From positions 124,001 through 188,000 of the forward strand of contig JAQYDN010000001.1 in the NCBI GenBank assembly GCA_028724185.1: 64,000 bases of DNA, written 5' to 3'. Positions 18,799 to 27,677 of this stretch are shown here, in pieces (the stretch's first letter is position 1; every line of letters begins with the position of its first letter). Position numbers and translations under genes: made by a program. The notes under the pieces were generated by a model. That model was not told where the DNA came from. It ran no database searches and worked only from the letters and a program-made list of their open reading frames with translations. This stretch comes from Bacillota bacterium (lineage in GTDB: Bacteria > Bacillota > Clostridia > Tissierellales > Peptoniphilaceae).

Positions 18799-19662
18799 GG
18801 GGCGACCTCCTTGAACATAGGCCAACATCAACGTTTCGATATCGACTTTTTCGCATACCAAATCGGGGATGCTCTCTTCTAATACGCTTCGTCGATTGGT
18901 CACGCCGGAAAATCCGTACTCGCCTTCGTGTAAATCGATAAAGTACTTCCTATTTTCGTTATTTAAAAATTTATTATCGCCCTTGACGAGGACGTGGGAA
19001 TCCAATAAGTAATCTTTGTCTTCGACCAGGACGATCTCGCCGTCGTCGATAAAGACGATCACATCGGCAAATTTCTCCAAATCGGAGGTGATGTGGCTCG
19101 AATAAAAGACGCCTTCCCCGCCCTTTTCCATAAATTTAGCGAGGATATCCAGCAATTCCTTTCTTACCAACGGATCGAGCCCCGATGTCGGCTCGTCCAT
19201 GATCAAGAGCTTCGCGTTGTGGGATAGGGCGAGCGCCAACGCGAATTTCATCTTCATGCCCTTCGATAAGGTCGAAATCCCCTGCTCCTCGCGTAGTCCG
19301 AACCGCTCCATCAAGCGCGCGTACGTCGCCTCGTCCCAATGCGTATAGGCGTTTGCCACGATGCTCTTCATCTCCCGCATCTTCAGCGACTCGTAGAGAT
19401 AGCCTTCGTCGAAGACGACGCCGATCTCATCTTTAATGCCCTTTTCGTCTTCGTCGATGTCGCGTCCGAGCAGTTTTATCGTCCCGCCGTCTTTTTTAGA
19501 CAGTCCCAACATCGTGCGAATCGTCGTCGTCTTGCCGGCTCCGTTTAAGCCGATAAACCCCGCCACACATCCGCGCGGGATATTCATCGAGACGTCGGAC
19601 AGTTGAAAGTTCTCATACTTTTTATTTAAACCCGATATTTCAATGACGTTTTCCACGGTTAC
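18790..19662 (-). CDS. ABC transporter ATP-binding protein
   Basis: GLNGAGKTTTIRTMLGL, LSKGMKMKFALALAL, LLIMDEPTSGLDP; start overlaps GntR stop. Confidence 0.92.
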   Translation of the reverse strand, partial: VTVENVIEISGLNKKYENFQLSDVSMNIPRGCVAGFIGLNGAGKTTTIRTMLGLSKKDGGTIKLLGRDIDEDEKGIKDEIGVVFDEGYLYESLKMREMKSIVANAYTHWDEATYARLMERFGLREEQGISTLSKGMKMKFALALALSHNAKLLIMDEPTSGLDPLVRKELLDILAKFMEKGGEGVFYSSHITSDLEKFADVIVFIDDGEIVLVEDKDYLLDSHVLVKGDNKFLNNENRKYFIDLHEGEYGFSGVTNRRSVLEESIPDLVCEKVDIETLMLAYVQGGRPND

Positions 19663-20036
19663 TCCTCCTCGTACAAAATATCCAACATCTCGTGTAACTC
19701 GTCTTTCGTAATTTGCAGTGATTTCGCCGTCTTGATCGCGCGCAACAGGTCTTTTTCGGCCTCTCTGCGCTTCGTATCTCGTAACCATTCGATATTTCCC
19801 GTCGACACGAACGTACCGAGACCCGCCTGGCTGACGACGAAGCCTTCCTCCTCCAGTTCGTTATACACACGTCGCACCGTCAAGACGCTCACTTGTAACT
19901 CGTTGGCGAGTTTTCGAATCGACGGCAAGGCGTCGCCTTCTTTTAATTCTTCCGTTAAGATGCAGCGCTTAATCTGATCTTTAATTTGACGATATAACGG
20001 CGTGTTCGAATGGTTTGAAATAATAATATTCAATGC
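19659..20036 (-). CDS. GntR-family regulator, YtrA subfamily
   Basis: PLYRQIKDQIKRCILTEELKEGDALPSIRKLANELQVSVLTVRRVYNELEEEGFV; short C-terminus. Confidence 0.92.
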   Translation of the reverse strand, partial: ALNIIISNHSNTPLYRQIKDQIKRCILTEELKEGDALPSIRKLANELQVSVLTVRRVYNELEEEGFVVSQAGLGTFVSTGNIEWLRDTKRREAEKDLLRAIKTAKSLQITKDELHEMLDILYEEE

Positions 20037-20055
20037 ATATCCCGCCTCCTTCACT

Positions 20056-20097
20056 GTGATGTTTGTTAATACACACTATACACTATAAGCACATCAC
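20056..20097. promoter_or_regulatory. Candidate autoregulatory region of ytr-like operon
   Basis: GTGATGT...ACATCAC arms enclosing TATAGTG-TATAGTG tandem repeat (minus strand). Confidence 0.35.
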
Positions 20098-20261
20098 TTT
20101 CAATCCTCTTTGCAAATTCTATCCTCGTCCTCATCGACTTCTTCCCGATAAAAAGCGCCCTCTTCCGAAGAACAGGGTGCTTCAGGCTGCCGCTCAGTTT
20201 GCGACACTTCACGAATCGCATCGACCGCGTCCGCTTACTCATGGTCGCTATCTCTTCATGC

Positions 20262-20292
20262 AAAAGATCCCTATGAATCATAGGGATCTTTT
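20262..20292 (-). terminator. Terminator downstream of 3-hydroxyacyl-CoA dehydrogenase
   Basis: AAAAGATCCCTATGA/TTCATAGGGATCTTTT. Confidence 0.85.
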
Positions 20293-20333
20293 ATGCTGCG
20301 ATTTATTAAGAAATGCTCATAAGAAACATTCGA

Positions 20334-21302
20334 TCACTTTGTCTCGTATGTGTAGAAACCTTTGCCGGAACTCACGCCTTTTTCACCTCGATCGATCTTT
20401 TCTTTGATCATCGCACCGATCTTGTGGTCGATCGAATCGGAATCGTTAACGTCCGATTTCATCTGCAAAATTTTATAGACCGTATCAAGTCCGACGACGT
20501 CCAAGATTTCGAAGGGGCCGGCGGGTGCGCCGGTCGCCAAACGCCACGTCAAGTCGATGGTCTCGGGATCTGCCACGCCCTTTGCCCAAAGCGCTTCCGC
20601 AGAGTCCAAGAACGGCACGAGCAGAGAGTTCAAGACGTATGCGGGCTGTTCTTTGTGTAGCTTGATCGGGATCATATTCATCTCTTCGGCAAATCGCACG
20701 ACGGTGTCGTAGATGCCGGGATCGGTGCCCGGGTGGCCCATACACTCGGCGGTATTGTGTCGCCAAATTTCGTTGGCAAAGTGAAGCGCCATATACTTTT
20801 CGGGACGTCCCGTATCTTCTGCGAACGTCGACGGCAAGAGCGTCGACGAGTTGGTACAGAGAATCGTCTTTTCGTCGAGCACGTCGCGAATATTCTTGTA
20901 TAGCGCGGACTTCGCCTCGGGATCTTCCGACATCGCCTCGATGGTAATATCCGCATCGCCCAGCGCCGCCTCTATATTCAGTTCGAGATTTAAATTTTCC
21001 CGAAAGTTTTGTTTTGCCTTCTCAATCAATCGGTCGATATCATCCTCGGTGGTACCGTCCCATTCGCGGATAAGTCCCCTCGGATAAAGCTTTGCGGATA
21101 GGGGATTGCCGATCAATTCTTTGGAATCTTCCAAAACCTGAACCATGGTCTCTGTGTAGTGGTCGACCCTCGGTTGCGTCCTTTCGATGGAGCCTTCGCT
21201 CCGCAGCCATATGGTGGTGTCGTGTCCCGTGTAGGCACTCATTAAGGCAATTTGTGTTCCTAAGACGCCGCCGCCTAAAACGACTACTTTTTTAAATTCC
21301 AC
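20334..21302 (-). CDS. 3-hydroxyacyl-CoA (3-hydroxybutyryl-CoA) dehydrogenase
   Basis: VVVLGGGVLGTQIALMSAYTGHD, TNSST, LHFAN, GKGFYTYE. Confidence 0.9.
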   Translation of the reverse strand: MEFKKVVVLGGGVLGTQIALMSAYTGHDTTIWLRSEGSIERTQPRVDHYTETMVQVLEDSKELIGNPLSAKLYPRGLIREWDGTTEDDIDRLIEKAKQNFRENLNLELNIEAALGDADITIEAMSEDPEAKSALYKNIRDVLDEKTILCTNSSTLLPSTFAEDTGRPEKYMALHFANEIWRHNTAECMGHPGTDPGIYDTVVRFAEEMNMIPIKLHKEQPAYVLNSLLVPFLDSAEALWAKGVADPETIDLTWRLATGAPAGPFEILDVVGLDTVYKILQMKSDVNDSDSIDHKIGAMIKEKIDRGEKGVSSGKGFYTYETK

Positions 21303-21665
21303 GGTACACCTCCTTAAAATATAATAAATTTTGTGTTTTTATTTTATACCCTCTTCCACGCGGAAATAACACATTTTTCAGTTTTGTGTTATTTTATCTA
21401 ATATTTTACTTCGTTAAATTAATTTCGATATAATAATTGCATATTCGTCCCCCTCTTCACCGCTTGACGAAGCCTGTTCCGCGAAGGCTTTCGACGCCCG
21501 TCTGTGTTTGTCTCACGTCGTATGAATGACTTATATCGCCGATTTATTTGTTTTCGAAATACGTTGTCTACACTTATAGAAACATTCTATATATCTACCT
21601 ATCGACCGCACGTGAAAACGTATGCTATAATTAAGATTAGATTATATTTATGTTAAGAGGAGGTT

Positions 21666-22595
21666 ATGATGAACAAAAAATCTAAAAAATTTCTTTCCGT
21701 TCTTCTCGTTGCCGTCATGGCCATGGTATGGATGACCGGTTGCGGATCGAATGCAACGGAAGAGGGGAAGGAGGAGGCGAAACCCGCCGAATCGTCGAGC
21801 CGACAAATCATGTTTAACGGTTCTACGTCGCTCACCCCGGTCATCTCGAAGATCGCGTCGAACTTTAACGAAGAGTACGGCACCTGGGACAAGGTCGACA
21901 AGTCCTTCCCCGAGGACGACATCGCGATCTACGTCTCAGCCGGCGGCTCCGGACAGGGCGTCAAGGCGATCGTCGACGGAACGTCGGACTTCGGCATGCT
22001 CGCGAGAAGTATCAAGGACGAAGAAAAGGAAAAGATCGACGATTATCATGAATACCAAGTCGGCATCGACGCACTCACCATCGCCGTCAATCCCGAAAAC
22101 CCGATCGCTCAGTCGATGGACAACTTGACGAAGGATCAAATCGTCGACATCTTCTCGGGCAAGTACAAGACTTGGAAAGATTTAGACGCATCGCTTCCGG
22201 ATAAAGAGATCGTCGTCATCACTAGAGACGTCAACGGCGGTGCACACGAGGTCTTCCAAAAGAACATCATGGGCGATGCGACGGTAAAATCCGAAGCGAT
22301 TCAAGCGCCTTCGATGGGCGAACTCGTCCAAAACATCATCGACAACCCGTGGGCAATCGGATACGCATCCTACGGCCTCGTCAACCAAAACGAAGGCAAG
22401 GTCGTGACGATGAAAGTAGACGGCGTCGAACCTTCCGCGGAAAACATCGTCGACGGCTCCTACATCATCCAAAGACCGCTGCTCCTCGTTCAATCCGGAG
22501 AGCCGACCGCCGAACAACAGGCATTCTTGGATGTCGTGCTCGGAGAAGAGGGCGATAAAATCGTCGAAGAGATGGGATTTATCCCCGTTAAATAA
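21666..22595 (+). CDS. pstS: Phosphate ABC transporter substrate-binding lipoprotein
   Basis: Lipobox MTGCGSN; NGSTSLTPVISKIA; SAGGSGQGVKAIVDGTSDFGMLAR; pstCAB follow. Confidence 0.93.
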   Translation: MMNKKSKKFLSVLLVAVMAMVWMTGCGSNATEEGKEEAKPAESSSRQIMFNGSTSLTPVISKIASNFNEEYGTWDKVDKSFPEDDIAIYVSAGGSGQGVKAIVDGTSDFGMLARSIKDEEKEKIDDYHEYQVGIDALTIAVNPENPIAQSMDNLTKDQIVDIFSGKYKTWKDLDASLPDKEIVVITRDVNGGAHEVFQKNIMGDATVKSEAIQAPSMGELVQNIIDNPWAIGYASYGLVNQNEGKVVTMKVDGVEPSAENIVDGSYIIQRPLLLVQSGEPTAEQQAFLDVVLGEEGDKIVEEMGFIPVK

Positions 22596-22603
22596 CCGCA
22601 TCG

Positions 22604-22634
22604 GATAGTATGGGTTCTCCCATACTATCTTTTT
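22604..22634 (+). terminator. Intra-operon terminator between pstS and pstC
   Basis: GATAGTATGGG-TTCT-CCCATACTATC-TTTTT. Confidence 0.85.
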
Positions 22635-22711
22635 GTATCTTTCGACGGGCGGCGCACCCGCGATTCGCGCCGATTCGTCACTCACTGTTACCTCAGTCAA
22701 AGGAGTCCATC

Positions 22712-23584
22712 TTGAAACACCGTAAAAAACCCGTTCAGCAGTGGATCGTCGTTGCGCTCGCGACCCTAAGCATCCTGACCATGCTCCTCATCGGCGTACA
22801 GATCGTCATAGAAAGCATCCCCGCGTTTAAAGACGTCGGCACCGCGATGTTTAACCCCGAGATGAAGTGGCTTCCCGTAAGCGATCCGCCACAGTTCGGG
22901 ATGGCACCCATCGTCCTCGGAACAATCTACGTCTCCTTTCTCGCCGTGGCACTCGCGCTCCTGTTCGGCATCGGCTGCGCTTTTTTCCTCAATTTTTACG
23001 TCGGCGAGAAAGTCGCGGAGGTGGCATTCGCCTTTATCGACATCGTCGCGGGAATACCGTCGGTGATCTTCGGATTTATCGGACTTACCGTCGTCGTGCA
23101 GGGTTTTTCCGAGCGCTTCGACATGGCCGCGGGGCAATGCGTTCTCGCCGCATCGATCGTCCTCGCCGTCATGCTCATTCCGTTTGTCGTCTCCTCGTGC
23201 AGTGAATCCGTTAAAGTCGCAAACGACCGATACCGACTGAACGCGCTCGCCCTCGGCTTCAGCGAGGAGGCTTATCTATTAAAATTTCTCCTCCCCGCTA
23301 TCCGAAAGGGCGTCGTCGCCTCCGCCGTCATGGCCTTCGGCAGGGGACTCGGAGAGACCATGGCCGTGATGATGGTGATCGGAAACTCACCCATCTTTCC
23401 CCGGCTCTTCGGGCGAGCCCAAACCCTACCCGCGCTCACCGCGCTCGAAATGGGGAGCGTCGAATACGGAAGCCTCCACATGAGCGTCCTCTACGCCGCA
23501 AACCTCGTGCTGCTCGTCCTGCTCGCGGTGGTTCTCGGCGCGGGATACCGCCTCAAAAAGAACATCTCCAAGGAATCGTTATGA
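22712..23584 (+). CDS. pstC: Phosphate ABC transporter permease
   Basis: TTG start after AAAGGAG; GIPSVIFGFIGL, GRGLGETMAVMMVIGN. Confidence 0.92.
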   Translation: MKHRKKPVQQWIVVALATLSILTMLLIGVQIVIESIPAFKDVGTAMFNPEMKWLPVSDPPQFGMAPIVLGTIYVSFLAVALALLFGIGCAFFLNFYVGEKVAEVAFAFIDIVAGIPSVIFGFIGLTVVVQGFSERFDMAAGQCVLAASIVLAVMLIPFVVSSCSESVKVANDRYRLNALALGFSEEAYLLKFLLPAIRKGVVASAVMAFGRGLGETMAVMMVIGNSPIFPRLFGRAQTLPALTALEMGSVEYGSLHMSVLYAANLVLLVLLAVVLGAGYRLKKNISKESL

Positions 23585-24417
23585 CTAAGAAAGTAAAAGA
23601 TTTCATCACAAAATGCATCCTCCTCTTCCTCGGAATCGCGACGATGGCCGTGATCGCGTTTTTGTTCCTCTACGTCTTTTTTAAGGGGAGCGGGATCATC
23701 AGCGTCGAATTTATCACAGGCTATCCCTCGGGGACGCCGCTCGGAACGGACGGAGGGATCTTCCCCGCACTGATAGGCTCCCTTCTTTCGGGACTTTTAT
23801 CGGCGCTCATCGGCGGCGTGATCGGGATCGGCGCGGCGCTCTATCTCTCCTTTTACTACGACGGCCGTTGGTTCAGAAAACTCGTCTATCTTTCCGTTCT
23901 CGGCCTCTCAGGCATTCCCTCCATCGTCTTCGGACTCATCACCTACGTCTTTTTAATCTACATCCTGGGTCTTCCTCGATGCATCCTCTGCGCCTCGATC
24001 GCCGTCTCGATGATGATGATTCCGTTTGTCGCGATCCGCGCGAAAAAAATCTTCGACGAAAGCCGCGCGCGCTATATGGAACGTTCGCTCGCCCTCGGCA
24101 TCTCGAAAGAATACGCCATCGCGAAGATGATCCTTCCCCATACCGCCTTGGATATTCTCTCGACCGTGGCCCTCGCCATGACCTACGGCATGGGGGCGAC
24201 CGCTCCGGTCCTTTATACGGGGGCGGTGATGGTCTCGGACATTCCGCAAAATTTGTTGTCGCCGTATATGTCGCTTCCCTATCACCTCTACATGCTCGTC
24301 AACAACGGCTTTTCCGTCGAATACGCCTTCGGCACGGCGTTCGTCCTTCTCGCGATGCTCCTCATCATCCACCTCGTTATAAGAGTCCTGTATATTTTAA
24401 GAGACGCACGGAGGTAA
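23581..24417 (+). CDS. pstA: Phosphate ABC transporter permease
   Basis: GIPSIVFGLITYVF, AMTYGMGATAPVLYTGA; overlaps pstC stop. Confidence 0.92.
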   Translation: MTKKVKDFITKCILLFLGIATMAVIAFLFLYVFFKGSGIISVEFITGYPSGTPLGTDGGIFPALIGSLLSGLLSALIGGVIGIGAALYLSFYYDGRWFRKLVYLSVLGLSGIPSIVFGLITYVFLIYILGLPRCILCASIAVSMMMIPFVAIRAKKIFDESRARYMERSLALGISKEYAIAKMILPHTALDILSTVALAMTYGMGATAPVLYTGAVMVSDIPQNLLSPYMSLPYHLYMLVNNGFSVEYAFGTAFVLLAMLLIIHLVIRVLYILRDARR

Positions 24418-24421
24418 ACTC

Positions 24422-25156
24422 ATGATAAAAATAAAAAATATGTACGCCGGATACGGCAAAAAAGACGTGCTCCGCGACATCCGACTCGACATCGCTGAAA
24501 ACGAAGTCGTCGCCGTCGTCGGGCAGTCGGGCTGCGGAAAATCGACGCTCTTAAAGACGATCAACCGCATGATCGAAGAGGAGCGCGGATACTACCGCGG
24601 AACCGTCGAATACGGCGGAAAAGATATCCGCACGATGTCGAAAGAGGCGTTGAGAAAGACGATCGGCATGGTCTTCCAAGAACCGATCGCCTTCCCCGTG
24701 TCGATCTACGACAACATCACCTACGTCCTGAAGTACCACGGCATGCGCGATAAGCGCGCCCTCGATGCCACGATCACGCACCTGCTCGAAAGAGTGGGAC
24801 TCTACGACGAGGTCGCGGAGAAATTGGACGACAAGGCCGATCACCTCTCCGGCGGACAAAAACAACGACTCGCCATCGCGCGCTGTCTCTCGGCCGAACC
24901 GGAGGTCATCCTCCTGGACGAACCCTGCTCGGCGCTCGACCTTAAAAATACCGTCGCGATCGAAGAGATGCTCCTCGAGCTCCGAGGCGCCTATACCCTC
25001 GTCATCGTGACGCATAATCTGGCGCAGGCGAGGCGGATCGCCGACAGAATCGTCTTGATGGACCGCGGAGAAATCGTCGAGGTCGCCGACAAAGAGCGAT
25101 TTTTCACAAATCCGAAGAGTGCGCTCGCCGAAGAACTCATCCGCTACATGTCGTAA
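24422..25156 (+). CDS. pstB: Phosphate ABC transporter ATP-binding protein
   Basis: GQSGCGKSTLLKTINRM, VFQEPIAFPVSIYDNITY, LSGGQKQRLAIARCL, DEPCSALD. Confidence 0.94.
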   Translation: MIKIKNMYAGYGKKDVLRDIRLDIAENEVVAVVGQSGCGKSTLLKTINRMIEEERGYYRGTVEYGGKDIRTMSKEALRKTIGMVFQEPIAFPVSIYDNITYVLKYHGMRDKRALDATITHLLERVGLYDEVAEKLDDKADHLSGGQKQRLAIARCLSAEPEVILLDEPCSALDLKNTVAIEEMLLELRGAYTLVIVTHNLAQARRIADRIVLMDRGEIVEVADKERFFTNPKSALAEELIRYMS

Positions 25157-25182
25157 GAGCGTCGCCATATCATACACACGTC

Positions 25183-25220
25183 AAGACGCACGCGGTTTAC
25201 ATCGTCCGCGCGCGTCTTTT
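25183..25220 (+). terminator. Terminator of pst operon
   Basis: AAGACGCACGCGG...CCGCGCGCGTCTTTT. Confidence 0.75.
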
Positions 25221-25818
25221 AATGTCGATCGTCTCTCATAAATTCGATTAAATGCCATTTCTCCAAGCTCGTATCCGGAATAAACCACATCAACGCGACC
25301 ATTAAATAAATAAAGTAGGCGACGATACTGTATTGCATCGCCAAAAGCACCGCGACGATGTAGGCGACGATCGACACCTTCGTCTTTAAGTGATCGCCTA
25401 CCATGATCAAGGTGACCATCCGCTCACGCTCCATTCGCGTCACTTCATTTTGCAAGAAGTGATACGACGTCGCGCACGAGAGGAGGACGGCTCCATAGGT
25501 CAGCGTCGGCAGGCCCTGCATCGGATTCATGCCGACCCACTTCGTCGAGATCGGGATGAGTGAAATGCAAAAGACCCAAATCAGATTCTTCCACAACAAT
25601 TTCGTCGTGACGTACTTGAACAGACTGACCAGGTGATGGTGGTTGAGCCAGTAAATCCCGATGTAGAGATAACTTAAAATATAGGCGAGAAAATTCGGAA
25701 AAATCGCCGCAAGCGACGCGGCGCTCGCATCTTTCGGAATATCCAAATCCAACACCATGATGGTGATGATAATCGCCAAAATCCCGTCGCTGAAAGCTTC
25801 CATTCGATCGCGCTTCAT
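25219..25818 (-). CDS. TMEM175/DUF1211 family potassium-channel-like protein
   Basis: MKRDRMEAFSDGILAIIITIMVLDL hallmark RxxxFSDG motif. Confidence 0.88.
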   Translation of the reverse strand: MKRDRMEAFSDGILAIIITIMVLDLDIPKDASAASLAAIFPNFLAYILSYLYIGIYWLNHHHLVSLFKYVTTKLLWKNLIWVFCISLIPISTKWVGMNPMQGLPTLTYGAVLLSCATSYHFLQNEVTRMERERMVTLIMVGDHLKTKVSIVAYIVAVLLAMQYSIVAYFIYLMVALMWFIPDTSLEKWHLIEFMRDDRH

Positions 25819-25870
25819 GTCACACTCCTGTTCGTATCTCCTTCGACTTCTCTACTTTCTCCAAGCGCCG

Positions 25871-26530
25871 CTAACGATGCAGCAGGGCGTCGTAACGGTC
25901 GTACATCTCCGCACTCCATCCGTTGACCATCCTGCCGACGAAGAGCGCGGAGACGACCGTACCGATGCCGATGCCGCGGACTTCTCCGAAACTCGCGAGG
26001 GAGAATGCGAGCGCAATGGCCACGAGGGCGACGTCAAGCGCGACCTTGACCCGTCCGAAATCGACGTGCATCTCCTTTGAGATCGTCGATACGATTCCCT
26101 CGCCCGGAATCTTCACGATGTCGGGGTACACCTCCACGCTGATTCCGAACGCCAAGACGATACACCCGATCGCCAAGCAGATCAATTGCGTGGGCATCGT
26201 ATGCGGATCGACCTCCGCGAGCAGGGTCATGTTGATATTGATAAAGTAACCGAGGAGGAAACTCACCGGCAGCTGCATGACGATCTTAAGGTCGGTCTTC
26301 GCGCGCAAGATCGCGATTTGAACCGCTAAGAAAGCAACATTTAACAAAAACGTCGCCGTCCCGAAGTCTAAGGCGTCGTATGTAAGACTCGCGACATACG
26401 ATATGCTCGAAATTTGAGACGTCCCCAGATTGCTCTTCGTTATTAAGACGATGCCGAAGGAATTGATAAAGACCCCCGCGATAAAAAACACTATTTTTAG
26501 CCAAAACTCTCTGCCTTGCCGGCATGCCAT
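25871..26530 (-). CDS. YczE/YitT-type membrane protein
   Basis: GVFINSFGIVLITKSNLGTSQISSISY, PGEGIVSTISK. Confidence 0.8.
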   Translation of the reverse strand: MACRQGREFWLKIVFFIAGVFINSFGIVLITKSNLGTSQISSISYVASLTYDALDFGTATFLLNVAFLAVQIAILRAKTDLKIVMQLPVSFLLGYFININMTLLAEVDPHTMPTQLICLAIGCIVLAFGISVEVYPDIVKIPGEGIVSTISKEMHVDFGRVKVALDVALVAIALAFSLASFGEVRGIGIGTVVSALFVGRMVNGWSAEMYDRYDALLHR

Positions 26531-26743
26531 GCACGTATCCCTCCTTTTTCTCCTTAGAGACTAACCCGCGGGCGATCCCGCATCCGCAGGTTACATCTCC
26601 ATCCTCTCTCCTAAACTTAATCGCCGTACGAGTGCCCGCGACATATAATACAATTTTATCGTTACTCGGAGGTAACGAAAAGTACGAATATGCCGATTTC
26701 AAAATTTTTCGGAAGCTTTTCGGCGATCGCGCGGTACACACAC

Positions 26744-26769
26744 AAAAAGCCTCCGGTCGAACCGAAGGC
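26744..26769 (-). terminator. Terminator downstream of YoaK-like gene
   Basis: Minus strand GCCTTCGGTTCGACCGGAGGCTTTTT. Confidence 0.8.
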
Positions 26770-26815
26770 CTTCGCACGATGCTATAAAATTTGTAGTCGC
26801 GAAACACGTGACACC

Positions 26816-27541
26816 TCAATGTCCTCTCGGAACCAAGTGCAACATCTCTTTTTCGAGCACGCGGTCCGCATATGCCAAGCGGATAAAGATGATAAGCAGA
26901 ATAATCGCCGACCCCCAAATTCCCTTATACGCGAAGATTTCTATGTTGATCGAGCCCACAATGCCGCCTATTAAAAAGTAAAGGAGCATCGCCGAGTGCA
27001 CTCTCAACCTGCGCTCCGAGCGGGCATCTTTTTTTCTTAAGTACACCGAAAGATTCGCGCCGACCTGGCGAATGTGATTGGTGACAAACGTCGTCGACGC
27101 CGGCACGCCCCGCACCTGCCTGAACGTGTTGAACTGCATCGAGCAGATAAAGTTGAGTGCCACCTGGCAAATTTGGTCCGGCGCATTCGCCGGCAACAGC
27201 CCCAAACCGATCACGACGAAAATTTCGATCGCGATCAAAAGTGTGTCCCATCTTAAAAATTGGAACCGCTTTACTCTTCGGCCGAGAGACTCCGAGAGAA
27301 ACGCGCCCAAAAAGTACGCGGAGATCGGAAGCGTCAAGTACAACGCATTTTGCCAATCTCGCGTCCCGAGCGCGATGGCAAATAAGACGACGTTGGCGGT
27401 CTGCGCATTACAAAAGATGCCGCCGCGCATGATAAACGTATACGCCCCGAACCAGCCGGCCGCCGCGATGAGCAGTTTATAGACCCACGGCTCCTCACAC
27501 TGTAAATAAAAATCCTCCTGACCTTCGTTCGCTGCGCCCAT
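26816..27541 (-). CDS. YoaK/DUF1275 family membrane protein
   Basis: AAAGWFGAYTFIMRGGIFCNAQTANVVLFAIALG; VPASTTFVTNHIRQVGANL. Confidence 0.85.
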   Translation of the reverse strand: MGAANEGQEDFYLQCEEPWVYKLLIAAAGWFGAYTFIMRGGIFCNAQTANVVLFAIALGTRDWQNALYLTLPISAYFLGAFLSESLGRRVKRFQFLRWDTLLIAIEIFVVIGLGLLPANAPDQICQVALNFICSMQFNTFRQVRGVPASTTFVTNHIRQVGANLSVYLRKKDARSERRLRVHSAMLLYFLIGGIVGSINIEIFAYKGIWGSAIILLIIFIRLAYADRVLEKEMLHLVPRGH

Positions 27542-27677
27542 AATACCTCCTTGATTTCATCCGTTCGCCGCCTACGGCGAAGTGAATTCTTATAGAAAAT
27601 CATAGGCCTTTTTCAAAAAATAGTCAATCGGACTCGACGCGCAGATCCCTCGCTTCTCCCGCCTTCCCGATGCGTTA

